24,604 bases of DNA from CAZUEG01 sp043798775 (GCA_043798775.1 JAZDOL010000034.1:1-24604); one strand, 5' to 3'. Numbered from the stretch's first letter, positions 1-7,665 are shown. Notes: generated by a model not told the origin, from the sequence alone. Translations and numbers: made by a program.

Positions 1-25
1 ACTTACTTTGTTCGGTTATCGCTTC

Positions 26-72
26 GGTTTTGGTGTACATAGCTATGCATACGCCAAAACCTTCTCATTTTC
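26..72 (+). terminator. Hairpin with T-rich tail, probably terminating a gene left of the window
   Basis: An 11-bp stem pairs 26-36 (ggttttggtgt) with 51-61 (acgccaaaacc) around a 14-nt loop and is followed by the T-rich tail ttctcatttt. The single imperfect pair is a U·G wobble when read on the plus strand but a C·A mismatch on the minus strand. The structure therefore fits a plus-strand transcript, presumably of a gene outside the window. No coding region is visible before it. Confidence 0.45.
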
Positions 73-140
73 TAATTCTTGTTCAATTGTACCATTTTTA
101 GAGCAAAAATACCCGTCAACTTCGGGTGGGTGAGGAGTTA

Positions 141-175
141 CAAAGAGAACGGGTCTCTTAAAGAGACCCGTTCTC
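141..175 (-). terminator. Terminator hairpin downstream of rpsA
   Basis: A perfect 15-nt inverted repeat (145-159 with 161-175) spells gagaacgggtctctt and its complement. It begins about 30 nt past the rpsA stop codon. On the minus strand the stem is followed by only TTTG, so the U-tract is short. The position directly after rpsA supports a terminator for that gene. Confidence 0.65.
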
Positions 176-206
176 GTGCTTTCGTCCTCGTGATTCTGAT
201 ATTTAC

Positions 207-1277
207 TTACTCGGTTTCCGTTTTTTTCTCAACTAATTTTAAACTCATCCGATGTTCTTTTGGCTCCAAGGAGAGGATTGTGAAATCATAGGACTCGTCA
301 ACTTTTAATCCATCCTCCATTTTTTGCGAAGTGCCGAATTCGGAAATATGGCACAATCCTTGGATTTTATCGGTAATCTGCACGAAAGCGCCAAACGGAT
401 TAAGCTTTGTTACTTTGCCACGAATGATGTCTCCTTTAACGCTTACGATCTCGCTCCACGGATCATTCTTTAGCGCTTTCAAAGACAAAGAAACGCGGTC
501 GTCGGTTATTTCGATAATCTTGGCTTTTACTTTTTCGCCAACTTTGGCAAAGTCGGTCGGGCTTTCAACCATCGACCAGTCCAATTCGGAAATATGAATT
601 AATCCTTCAATGTTCTCGCCAAAGCGGATAAACGCGCCAAAATCGACAACGCCGGTAATCTCTCCCTCCACCTCGTCACCGACTTTATAGCTTTTCAAGC
701 TTTCTTTTATTTTCTCAACGACCTTGGCTTTTTCCGAGAGAATCAACTTTCCTTCTTTTTGCGATAAATCAAGAATTGTCACTTCAATATCTTTACCAAC
801 GAATTTCTGTAATTCGTGAAGAATCTTCGAAGAGTCGCCCCCCTCCACTCGCGGGTAATGTTCCGGCAGCAGTTGCGATACCGGAAGAAACGCGGAAATA
901 TTTGTCAGATCGGCCAATAATCCACCCTTGTTGGCGCCGGTAATTTTAACGGTGACACTTTCGCCTTTTTCTTTTTTCTGTTTCAAAAGATCCCAAGCCA
1001 ATTCCTGCCCGGCTTGATTAACCGAAAGTTCGATATATCCATCATCATTTTCGAGGTCAGTAACTTTAACGAACAACAGGTCGTTAACTTTTAAATCTTT
1101 CAGGGTGTGTTTGGCTTCAAGGTATTCGCGTCCGTAAATGATTCCGGTACCGTTCGGTCCGAGGTCTAGATATACCGCCGATCGGTTCTTGTTGATAATC
1201 CTTCCTTCAATAATGCTACCAATACGAAGAGGTTTGATGTTGCTTATTTTTGTTTCTTTTAAGATTGTTTCTTTCAT
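207..1277 (-). CDS. rpsA: Small ribosomal subunit protein S1, four S1 domains
   Basis: This is an RNA-binding protein of the ribosomal S1 family, which helps place mRNA on the 30S subunit. The 356 residues hold four OB-fold S1 domains, at roughly 19-87, 105-184, 199-269 and 282-350. Domains 3 and 4 are closest to the canonical motif (GVVDFGAFIRFGENIEGLIH and KLNPFGAFVQ, each followed by HISE). Domains 1 and 2 are more divergent, as expected for domains that contact the ribosome. E. coli S1 has six domains; four is usual in many other bacteria and in CPR. The ATG at 1277 fits the first domain. No Shine-Dalgarno sequence is visible in the AT-rich leader. The gene stands alone, divergent from the gyrA set, with its own promoter and terminator. 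Confidence 0.93.
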   Translation of the reverse strand: MKETILKETKISNIKPLRIGSIIEGRIINKNRSAVYLDLGPNGTGIIYGREYLEAKHTLKDLKVNDLLFVKVTDLENDDGYIELSVNQAGQELAWDLLKQKKEKGESVTVKITGANKGGLLADLTNISAFLPVSQLLPEHYPRVEGGDSSKILHELQKFVGKDIEVTILDLSQKEGKLILSEKAKVVEKIKESLKSYKVGDEVEGEITGVVDFGAFIRFGENIEGLIHISELDWSMVESPTDFAKVGEKVKAKIIEITDDRVSLSLKALKNDPWSEIVSVKGDIIRGKVTKLNPFGAFVQITDKIQGLCHISEFGTSQKMEDGLKVDESYDFTILSLEPKEHRMSLKLVEKKTETE

Positions 1278-1327
1278 CGGGGTTAGTGGTAATGGTTAAT
1301 TAATAATTACCGTGAAAAGATGGTGGA

Positions 1328-1356
1328 ATAATATCATGTCTGGGACTGATTGGCAA
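1328..1356 (-). promoter_or_regulatory. Sigma-70-type promoter of rpsA
   Basis: On the minus strand a -35 box TTGCCA (1351-1356) and a -10 box TATTAT (1328-1333) are separated by exactly 17 nt. Each box differs from consensus at one position. The predicted start of transcription lies about 45 nt upstream of the rpsA ATG. This is the best-formed promoter in the window. Confidence 0.8.
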
Positions 1357-1485
1357 TAGTAATTTCTCGAAATTAGCTCTGTTTTTTGAACAAAATAGGC
1401 GTTGCTTCGGGAGGTGAACTCTTGAGGATTGAAAGACAATATCGGTCGTGATAACATTAACAATTACGATTTTAATATTTTATTT

Positions 1486-2124
1486 ATGCAAATTAGTTGG
1501 AAAGGGCAAAGGTGCATATATATTTCCGCGCAACGGTTGAAAAGCGATCCGGTCTCCTTGGTCATCGACCCGGTAAGTGGTGATAGTGGTTTAAAAATGT
1601 CTTCGGTGGATACCGACATTTTATTATCAACAACCGGGAAAGTTGATATCGATAGCAAAACGATTAAAGGAGAGCCGTTTGTTATTGATAGTCCCGGCGA
1701 ATACGAGATCAAGGATATATTCATTCGGGGGATTGATCTTAAGAACGACAACGGTAAGGAGGGAAACACGGTTTATGTGATCGACGCCGAAGATATGGTT
1801 CTATGTCATTTGGGAGCAATCAATAGAAAGGAATTAACAGCTACCGAGATAGAGAAGATCGGCGATGTTGATATTTTAATAATTCCCGTTGGTGGCAAGA
1901 CAACGATTAATGGCGATACCGCCAGAAAGATAATTTCTCAAATTGAACCAAAGTTAATTATTCCCGTAAGTTACAAACTGCCACAGCTAAAAGAAGATAT
2001 TGATCCGGTTGATAGCTTTCTCAAGGTTATGGGCGCGAAAGCGCCGGAGACAATCAGCAAGCTAACAGTCAAGCCCAAGGATTTACCGACCGACGATAGC
2101 CGGGTGGTTATTTTAACGATTTAG
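1486..2124 (+). CDS. MBL-fold protein (UlaG-like), metal ligands lost
   Basis: The protein resembles the UlaG-like metallo-beta-lactamase-fold proteins that are common in CPR genomes. Family landmarks include the N-terminal MQISWKGQRCIYIS, the segment GEPFVIDSPGEYEIKDIFIRGI-like around the middle, and DVDILIIPVGGKTTI. Active members have a THxHxDH motif and a later His in IPxHYK. Here those places read STTGKVDID and IPVSYK, so the zinc ligands appear to be gone. It is likely a non-catalytic relative of unknown role. The start is uncertain: the ATG at 1486 matches where the family begins but has no Shine-Dalgarno sequence. A TTG at 1429, preceded by ggaggtga, would add 19 residues. The next gene starts 6 nt after the stop, suggesting cotranscription with gyrA. 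Confidence 0.75.
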   Translation: MQISWKGQRCIYISAQRLKSDPVSLVIDPVSGDSGLKMSSVDTDILLSTTGKVDIDSKTIKGEPFVIDSPGEYEIKDIFIRGIDLKNDNGKEGNTVYVIDAEDMVLCHLGAINRKELTATEIEKIGDVDILIIPVGGKTTINGDTARKIISQIEPKLIIPVSYKLPQLKEDIDPVDSFLKVMGAKAPETISKLTVKPKDLPTDDSRVVILTI

Positions 2125-2130
2125 AATAGT

Positions 2131-2412
2131 ATGGGATTTATGGGTCAGCTTCAGCAATTGTCGTTAATGAAGAAAAAGATGATTTTGTGGGGAGTGGTGA
2201 TTATTGTTTCCCTGATTATGTTATTTTTTTGGCTAAAGGATGCCAAAGAAAAACTTCAAAATATACCGGCGGGAGGTTTCCAAGAGATAATCGTACCGCC
2301 GATCGATATTCCGCAGATGTCGCAACCGGATATCGCTGTTCCTCCGGAATTGCAAGAAGAATTAGACAAATTGGAAAAACAAAACAATGAAGAAAATAAA
2401 ACAAATCAGTAA
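2131..2412 (+). CDS. Small single-pass membrane protein, function unknown
   Basis: A 93-residue protein with one hydrophobic helix at about residues 17-34, preceded by lysines (MKKKM) and followed by WLKDAKEK, which points to an N-in orientation. The rest is a proline-rich, acidic tail (VPPIDIPQMSQPDIAVPPE) ending in a charged, possibly coiled segment. I do not recognise a family. It lies between the MBL-fold gene (6 nt upstream) and gyrA, and its last 26 nt overlap the gyrA start in another frame, so translation may be coupled. An internal ATG at 2167 would give an 81-residue form starting right at the membrane segment. It is real by position and spacing, but its role is not evident. Confidence 0.6.
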   Translation: MGFMGQLQQLSLMKKKMILWGVVIIVSLIMLFFWLKDAKEKLQNIPAGGFQEIIVPPIDIPQMSQPDIAVPPELQEELDKLEKQNNEENKTNQ

Positions 2413-5400
2413 CGAAAAAAGAGAAAAAAAAGAAACTTCGGAAATCGGTTATGTAAAACCGCGGGAAATTGTTCAGGAAATGGAGGACTCGTACACCGAT
2501 TATGCGATGTCGGTTATCGTTTCCCGCGCCCTTCCCGATGTTAGGGACGGACTAAAGCCGGTTCATCGGCGGATTCTTTTTGCGATGAACGAGATGGGGC
2601 TTACTCATGGGTCGAAGTTTAGAAAATCGGCCAATGTTGTCGGGCGGGTTATGGGCGATTACCATCCTCATGGCGACACGGCAATTTACGACGCCTTGGT
2701 TAGAATGGCGCAGGAGTTTTCTCTTAGATACCCTTTGATTAATGGTCAAGGCAATTTTGGTTGTTTTACGAAAGACACGAAAATTAGATTAACCGACGGC
2801 AGAAATTTATCGTTCGAAGAATTAATTAAAGAACAGGTTGAAGGTAAAAAACACTGGACATTTTCTTTCAACGCCAAAACAAAGAAAGTTGAAATTACGG
2901 AGATTAAGAATCCACGACTTACAAAAAAGAATGAAAGAATAATAGAATTAACGCTAGATAACGGAGAAAAAATTAGATGCACGCCAAATCATCGTTTTAT
3001 GTTGAAAAATGGGAAATATAAAAAAGTGATGAACCTGAAAACAAAGGACTCTTTAATGCCTCTTTATAATAAAATTTATGACGGCAAGGAGGATAAAAAT
3101 TTAAAGGGTTACGAAATGATGTACCAGCCCGTAGAAGAAAGGTGGGAGTTTGTCCACCACCTATCGGATAAATGGAATTTAGAAAACAACGTTTACACAA
3201 TTAAGAATGGCAGAATCAGACACCATAAAGATTTCAATAAACTAAACAATGATCCAGAAAATATTTTAAGAATTCAATGGCAAAACCATTGGCAATATCA
3301 CAAAGAAATCGCATCCCTTCGCCATAAGAATAATCCTGACTATGTTCGAAAAATTGCTGAAGGCAGGAATAATTTTTGGTCGCAAAAAGAAAATAGAGAG
3401 AAAATGTCTCAATTTAGAACAGAAACGAACAAACAGATGTGGGCGAATACAAAGTACAGAAAAATATGGTCGGAATCGAGAGTAGAGATGTGGAAAAACC
3501 CAGAGTATAAAGAATTCATGAGAAATGCTTCGAGTGCCAATCTTAAGAATTTATGGCAACGAGGAGATTTTAAAGAATTGTTGAGTAGTTTGAAATCAGT
3601 AGAAATGAAAAAAAGATGGGAAAATGAACAGTTTAGGAATTCCCAAAAAATGAGAACTAGAGAAACGTCTTTGCGGCTTTGGGCTGATCCGAAACATCGA
3701 GAATATATTTCGAAATTAATGAAAGAAAAATGCCAGACACCGGAGTGGAAAGCAAGACAAAGTAAGATTTCACAGGGATTATGGAATAAATTTGAATATA
3801 GGGCGAAATTTTCCGCAGATCATTTTAGCAAAATGGCTAAAAAGTTATGGAAGAATACCGAAACAAAGGATTTACACAGAAATAAAGCGATTAAGCAATG
3901 GAAAGATTCTGGTTTCAGAAATCTGGTTACTGAGCTATCAAGGCAAAGAGGAAAACAACTGGCAAAAGAAAATCCCGAGCTGATGAAGACAATGGCTCAT
4001 AAAGCCAAAATTGCTTTGGAAAAGAATTGGAAAAACCCAGAATATAAGAACAAGGTTATAAAAAGTAGGGTTTTGCGGTATGTAAATTCTTTGCTCAAAA
4101 AACATGCAAAATCAGAAATTACACCAGAAATCTACGATAACGAGAGAAGCAACAACTGTTTTCCTAAATTTGAAAATGCGATAAAGTATTTCCCTAATTT
4201 CTCCGAGATCTTAGACAAAGCAGAAAATTATAATCACAAAATAGTTTCCATAAAAATTCTTTCAGAAAAAGAAGATGTTTATGATTTAACAATCGATAGA
4301 ATGCACAATTTTCTTTTGGGAGCAGGGGTGTTTGTCCACAATTCAATCGACAACGACCCGCCAGCGGCCCAGAGGTACACCGAGTGCCGATTGTCAAAAA
4401 ACGGCGACGAGATGATGCTGGATATTGAAAAAGACACCGTTAATTTTACCGATAATTATGACGGCAGTAAGAAAGAACCTTCCGTATTACCTTCGCCGTT
4501 GCCACAATTGCTACTCAACGGATCGTTGGGAATTGCCGTGGGAATGGCAACAAATATTCCAACTCATAATTTAACCGAGGTGGTAGATGCCACGATTTAT
4601 TTGGCAGACAATCCAAAAGCGACAACCGAGGATTTATTTAAGTTTATCAAAGGTCCGGACTTTCCTACCGGCGGGATGATCTACGATCAAAAGGGAATTC
4701 TTGAGGCGTATTCCACCGGTAAGGGATCGATTGTGATGCGTGGCAAAGCGGATATTATCGAAGAAGAAAAGGGCAACCGCCACCAAATAATCATTACCGA
4801 AATTCCATTTCAGGTGCAAAAATCATCCTTGATTGAACAATTCGCAAATTTGGTGCAAGAAAAAAAAGTTGACGGAATTAAAGATATTCGTGACGAATCG
4901 AATAAAGACGGAATGCGAATCGCCATCGATTTAAATAAAGAAGCGTATCCGGCGAAAATCCTAAACCGTTTCTATAAATTTACTGATCTGCAAAAATCGT
5001 TTCACTTAAATATGCTGGCTCTGGTTGGTGGGGTTGAACCTCAAGTTCTTGCCTTAAACGATTTATTAGGTTACTTCCTGGCTCATAGAAAAGAAGTCAT
5101 CTATCGGCGAACAAAATTTGATTTAGATCGCGCCAAAGAAAGAGTTCATATTCTTGAAGGGTTGAAAATATGCTTGGACAATATTGATGCGGTTATCAAA
5201 TTAATCCGCGGTTCGGACAACAAAGAAGATGCCAAAGTAAAATTAATAAAACGATTTGGCCTAACCGAGATTCAGGCGCTGGCAATTCTCGAAATGAGAT
5301 TGCACCAATTGGCAAAGCTTGAGCGGTCGAAAATCGAAGATGAATTAAACGAAAAATTAAAGCTTATTAAAGAACTTTTGGCGATTTTGAAAAGCCCAGA

Positions 5401-6496
5401 AAGAATTAAAGAGATAATCAAAAAGGAACTAACTGAATTAAGGAATAGTTTTGGCGATAGCCGACGAACCAAGGTAATTAATCAAAAAGTTGGCGAAATT
5501 GCCGAAGAGGATTTAGTTCCCGACGAGGAAACAATCGTTACATTAACTCACGAAGGATACATAAAAAGAATCAATCCCACGGTTTATAAAATCCAGAATC
5601 GCGGCGGCAAGGGGCTGTTAGGAATGAAAACGATGCAAGATGATATTGTCGAACATTTCTTGTCCAGTCGCACCCATGATTCTTTGATGTTTTTTACCGA
5701 TTCCGGCAAAGTATTTCGGACGACGGTTTACGAAATTCCCGAAGGAACAAGAGTGGCGCGCGGGCGCGGCTTGTTAAACTTTTTGGAAATTGCCCCTCAA
5801 GATCGGGTCTTATCGCTTTTTACTTTAAACAAGGAAGATCACGACCAGGGAATTAAGAATTTAATAATGGCCACCCAAAACGGAATTATAAAGAAAACGG
5901 TTCTGGAGGAATTCAACAACGTTCGTCGCTCTGGCCTGATTGCCATTACGCTTAAAAAAGGCGACTTGCTTAAAAAAGCGGCAAAAAGTCGCGGCGATGA
6001 CGATGTTATTCTTGTTACCAAGAAAGGACAGGCAATTCGCTTTAAAGAAAAAGAAATCCGGGAAATGGGGCGACCGGCAAGTGGCGTTAAGGGTATCCGC
6101 TTAAGAAAGGGCGACGAAGTTATGGGAATGGAAATAATCACCGACCAAAAGGCGAAAGCGGTAGACCAAAAAGACAAGAACGCGAAACCGGCGAAGCAAT
6201 ATCTGTTAGTGGTAATGGATAATGGGTATGGAAAGAAAACAGAAGTTAATGAATATCGCTTACAGGGGCGGGGTGGTGGTGGAACAAAAACAGCGAACGT
6301 CAACGCTAAGACGGGAGATATTATTGCCTCATGGTTATTGAACGGAAAGGAGGAAGACCTGATTGTGATTTCTCAAAAGGGTCAAGTGATAAGAACAGAG
6401 ATTTCCAGTATTCCCGTACTTGGCAGAGCGACTCAAGGGGTAAGAATAATGCGTCTTGACGAGGGAGACAAAGTGGCGTCGGCAACATGCATCTAG
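2387..6496 (+). CDS. gyrA: DNA gyrase subunit A, interrupted by an intein
   Basis: GyrA is the DNA-breaking and rejoining subunit of gyrase, which introduces negative supercoils with GyrB. The 1369-residue precursor contains a 527-residue intein (residues 126-652). The spliced protein would be 842 residues, the usual GyrA length. N-terminal landmarks are DYAMSVIVSRALPDVRDGLK and GDYHPHGDTAIYD, the quinolone-pocket region, with Thr where E. coli has Ser83 and Asp where it has Asp87. The catalytic tyrosine lies in AAQRYTE, precursor residue 664 and spliced residue 137. The C-terminal beta-pinwheel has a GyrA-box-like QNRGGKG and repeats such as NGYGKKT, which favours GyrA over ParC. The start overlaps the upstream membrane-protein gene by 26 nt, without a clear Shine-Dalgarno sequence. 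There is no frameshift; the open frame runs through the intein. Confidence 0.95.
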   Translation: MKKIKQISNEKREKKETSEIGYVKPREIVQEMEDSYTDYAMSVIVSRALPDVRDGLKPVHRRILFAMNEMGLTHGSKFRKSANVVGRVMGDYHPHGDTAIYDALVRMAQEFSLRYPLINGQGNFGCFTKDTKIRLTDGRNLSFEELIKEQVEGKKHWTFSFNAKTKKVEITEIKNPRLTKKNERIIELTLDNGEKIRCTPNHRFMLKNGKYKKVMNLKTKDSLMPLYNKIYDGKEDKNLKGYEMMYQPVEERWEFVHHLSDKWNLENNVYTIKNGRIRHHKDFNKLNNDPENILRIQWQNHWQYHKEIASLRHKNNPDYVRKIAEGRNNFWSQKENREKMSQFRTETNKQMWANTKYRKIWSESRVEMWKNPEYKEFMRNASSANLKNLWQRGDFKELLSSLKSVEMKKRWENEQFRNSQKMRTRETSLRLWADPKHREYISKLMKEKCQTPEWKARQSKISQGLWNKFEYRAKFSADHFSKMAKKLWKNTETKDLHRNKAIKQWKDSGFRNLVTELSRQRGKQLAKENPELMKTMAHKAKIALEKNWKNPEYKNKVIKSRVLRYVNSLLKKHAKSEITPEIYDNERSNNCFPKFENAIKYFPNFSEILDKAENYNHKIVSIKILSEKEDVYDLTIDRMHNFLLGAGVFVHNSIDNDPPAAQRYTECRLSKNGDEMMLDIEKDTVNFTDNYDGSKKEPSVLPSPLPQLLLNGSLGIAVGMATNIPTHNLTEVVDATIYLADNPKATTEDLFKFIKGPDFPTGGMIYDQKGILEAYSTGKGSIVMRGKADIIEEEKGNRHQIIITEIPFQVQKSSLIEQFANLVQEKKVDGIKDIRDESNKDGMRIAIDLNKEAYPAKILNRFYKFTDLQKSFHLNMLALVGGVEPQVLALNDLLGYFLAHRKEVIYRRTKFDLDRAKERVHILEGLKICLDNIDAVIKLIRGSDNKEDAKVKLIKRFGLTEIQALAILEMRLHQLAKLERSKIEDELNEKLKLIKELLAILKSPERIKEIIKKELTELRNSFGDSRRTKVINQKVGEIAEEDLVPDEETIVTLTHEGYIKRINPTVYKIQNRGGKGLLGMKTMQDDIVEHFLSSRTHDSLMFFTDSGKVFRTTVYEIPEGTRVARGRGLLNFLEIAPQDRVLSLFTLNKEDHDQGIKNLIMATQNGIIKKTVLEEFNNVRRSGLIAITLKKGDLLKKAAKSRGDDDVILVTKKGQAIRFKEKEIREMGRPASGVKGIRLRKGDEVMGMEIITDQKAKAVDQKDKNAKPAKQYLLVVMDNGYGKKTEVNEYRLQGRGGGGTKTANVNAKTGDIIASWLLNGKEEDLIVISQKGQVIRTEISSIPVLGRATQGVRIMRLDEGDKVASATCI
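3143..3304 (+). other. HNH endonuclease domain inside the intein
   Basis: Precursor residues 253-306 contain VHHLSDKWN, then RHHKDFNKLNNDPENI and NHWQYHKE. The spacing of His279/His280, Asn284, Asn287/288, Asn292, His301 and His305 matches HNH_3-type homing nucleases (pattern HH-x3-N-x2-NN-x3-N, then H-x3-H). All key residues appear present, so the nuclease may be active and able to drive spread of the intein into empty gyrA alleles. Confidence 0.8.
3314..4072 (+). repeat. Array of about 13 W-centred protein repeats in the intein
   Basis: Precursor residues 310-562 consist of degenerate units of about 16-22 residues. Each starts with a hydrophobic residue, then Trp or another aromatic, and runs on in the style of NPEYK/R. 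Clear units begin at MWANTKYRK, MWKNPEYKE, LWQRGDFKE, RWENEQFRN, LWADPKHRE, LWNKFEYRA, LWKNTETKD and NWKNPEYKN. The units are strongly basic and separated by predicted helices. They recall the modular DNA-binding repeats (NUMOD-like) attached to phage and intron homing endonucleases, so DNA target recognition is the likely role. The DNA repeat is too diverged to be obvious at base level. Confidence 0.75.
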
Positions 6497-6668
6497 TGAA
6501 ATCCGAAATAACAAACTCGAAACTCTAAACAAATGTATAAACATCAAATCCGAAATTTTAAACAGTTTGGTTATTAGATATTATTTTATAATTTTGATAT
6601 TGTTTAGGATTTGGTGCTTGGGATCTGGTGCTTCAATTAATTTATTATAAAAAATTAATTATAATTAT

Positions 6669-7193
6669 ATGGACGGTTTTCTTAATCCGGTACAAGTTAT
6701 CGAACAGCTCGGGTTATCTGGCGCGCTAAAAGCCGCCGATCTGGGTTGCGGTTCGGGCGGATGGGCGATCCCACTCGCTAAGAAACTAAAAGACGGATTT
6801 GTTTACGCAATAGATGTTCAAGAGGCGCCACTGTCGGCATTAAATAGCCGGGCGCAGGTAGAGAAGGTTGGCAATATTCGAACAATTATTGCCGACGTGG
6901 AAGGCGGGTCGGCGATTAGAGGAATCGGTAGCGATTCTCTGGACTTGGTACTGATGACTAACCTTCTTTTTCAGGTAGATGATAAAAAAGTGGTTATGAG
7001 CGAGGCAAAGAGAATGGTTAGACCGGGAGGAAAAATTTTGATTGTTGATTGGAAGAAGAATGCCCCTACCGGACCAAAGGGAAGCGAGGTTGCTGTTGAG
7101 GATTTAAAGACACTAGCCGGCGAGTTGAACTTATTTCTATCGGAGGAATTTGACGCCGGGGGCTATCATTATGGTATAATTCTGGTAAAGTAG
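6669..7193 (+). CDS. Class I SAM-dependent methyltransferase
   Basis: A 174-residue Rossmann-fold methyltransferase. Motif I is AADLGCGSGGWAIPLA (residues 22-37) for SAM binding. The acidic residue after strand 2 is in VYAIDVQ (Asp49). Motif IV-like LDLVLMTNLLFQV and the post-motif VRPGGKILIVDWKK follow. The layout matches the UbiE/Methyltransf_31-like group of small enzymes, but the substrate cannot be told from sequence. The ATG at 6669 follows an AT-rich 172-nt gap after gyrA with no Shine-Dalgarno sequence. The stop is 4 nt before the first pilin gene, so the two could share a transcript. An internal promoter near the end of this gene may also drive the pilins on their own. Confidence 0.85.
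   Translation: MDGFLNPVQVIEQLGLSGALKAADLGCGSGGWAIPLAKKLKDGFVYAIDVQEAPLSALNSRAQVEKVGNIRTIIADVEGGSAIRGIGSDSLDLVLMTNLLFQVDDKKVVMSEAKRMVRPGGKILIVDWKKNAPTGPKGSEVAVEDLKTLAGELNLFLSEEFDAGGYHYGIILVK
7150..7180 (+). promoter_or_regulatory. Putative extended -10 promoter for the pilin genes, inside the methyltransferase gene
   Basis: A perfect -10 box TATAAT (7175-7180) is preceded by TGG, giving an extended -10 element. A -35-like TTGACG lies at 7150-7155 with a long 19-nt spacer. Transcription would begin near 7187, about 11 nt before the pilin ATG at 7198. The promoter overlaps the 3' end of the methyltransferase gene. Confidence 0.5.
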
Positions 7194-7197
7194 AAAT

Positions 7198-7665
7198 ATG
7201 GTTACTAAATCAAGAATATTGGCAGTTGTCGCGTTGCTCGCTGTTTTGGTAATTTTTCCACAAATTGGTTATGGAACTGGCGCCGGGACAAAAAAACCAT
7301 GTGCCGCATGCGCTGACTCTAATGAATGCAAGGGTTCATTGAAATGTGTTAACAATAGTGGCGTTGTCGCTAACCCGGGAACTTGCGGAGACGAGTGTGT
7401 CTCCGGGACAATATGTTTCCGCAATCCGGCATGCGTTAGCACATTTGAAGAGTTGATAAATAAAGTTGCCAGTTTTATATTCTGGGTAGGATTGGGGCTT
7501 GCTCCCCTAATGATTCTTGTCGGCGCCGCGTATATTTTCCTGGCGGCTGGCGATCCAGCTAAAGTTAAGACAGCAATGCACATCTTTCTTTATACTGGGA
7601 TTGGTCTAGTGATAATCATTACCGCCAAAGCATTAGCGGCGGTGATTACGGGTATTTTCAAATAA
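7198..7665 (+). CDS. T4SS-type (VirB2/TrbC-like) pilin with Cys-rich ectodomain
   Basis: A 155-residue exported membrane protein. Residues 1-26 form a signal peptide (MVTKSRILAVVALLAVLVIF core). Residues 35-79 hold eight cysteines (35, 38, 44, 50, 63, 67, 73, 79), which suggests a disulfide-stabilised outer domain. Two hydrophobic helices follow (about 88-113 and 127-153), joined by the short loop LAAGDPAKVKTA. This AGDP-x-KV-x-A loop between two helices is typical of the CPR T4SS-pilin family related to VirB2/TrbC. It probably inserts in the membrane and may assemble into a filament. It is followed 71 nt later by a paralogue. No ATPase or other T4SS component lies in this window, so assignment to a secretion system is by family only. 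Confidence 0.75.
   Translation: MVTKSRILAVVALLAVLVIFPQIGYGTGAGTKKPCAACADSNECKGSLKCVNNSGVVANPGTCGDECVSGTICFRNPACVSTFEELINKVASFIFWVGLGLAPLMILVGAAYIFLAAGDPAKVKTAMHIFLYTGIGLVIIITAKALAAVITGIFK

Larger units (their letters stand above)
2762..4342 (+). mobile_element. GyrA intein with HNH homing endonuclease and W-repeats
   Basis: This is a protein intron of 527 residues. It begins at Cys126 (CFTKDTKIRL), directly after extein QGNFG, and ends in VFVHN before extein Ser653 (SIDNDPP). Cys1, the terminal His-Asn and Ser+1 are the residues needed for class 1 splicing. Block B is visible as TPNHRF and block F as EDVYDLTIDRMHNFLL. The insertion point corresponds to E. coli GyrA Ser111, 11 residues before the catalytic tyrosine. 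Mycobacterial GyrA inteins sit directly after the tyrosine instead. Between the splicing halves lies an HNH nuclease domain instead of the more common LAGLIDADG type, followed by a long W-repeat array. The segment is visibly richer in A and in Lys codons than the extein, consistent with separate ancestry. Confidence 0.93.

Noticed and set aside
1464..1769. 101-residue minus-strand frame opposite the MBL-fold gene
   Set aside because: It overlaps a gene with clear family similarity and shows no recognisable protein features.
5839..6303. 154-residue open frame on the minus strand
   Set aside because: It lies fully opposite the gyrA C-terminal domain, has a low-complexity, Ser/Pro/Phe-rich translation and no start signals. 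It is a shadow of gyrA codons.
2387..6496. gyrA as a fusion or frameshifted gene
   Set aside because: The extra 527 residues have exact intein ends and the extein halves join to a normal 842-residue GyrA in the same frame.
7269..7583. 104-residue minus-strand frame opposite the first pilin
   Set aside because: The plus-strand protein has a signal peptide, helices and family loop; the minus frame has none of these.
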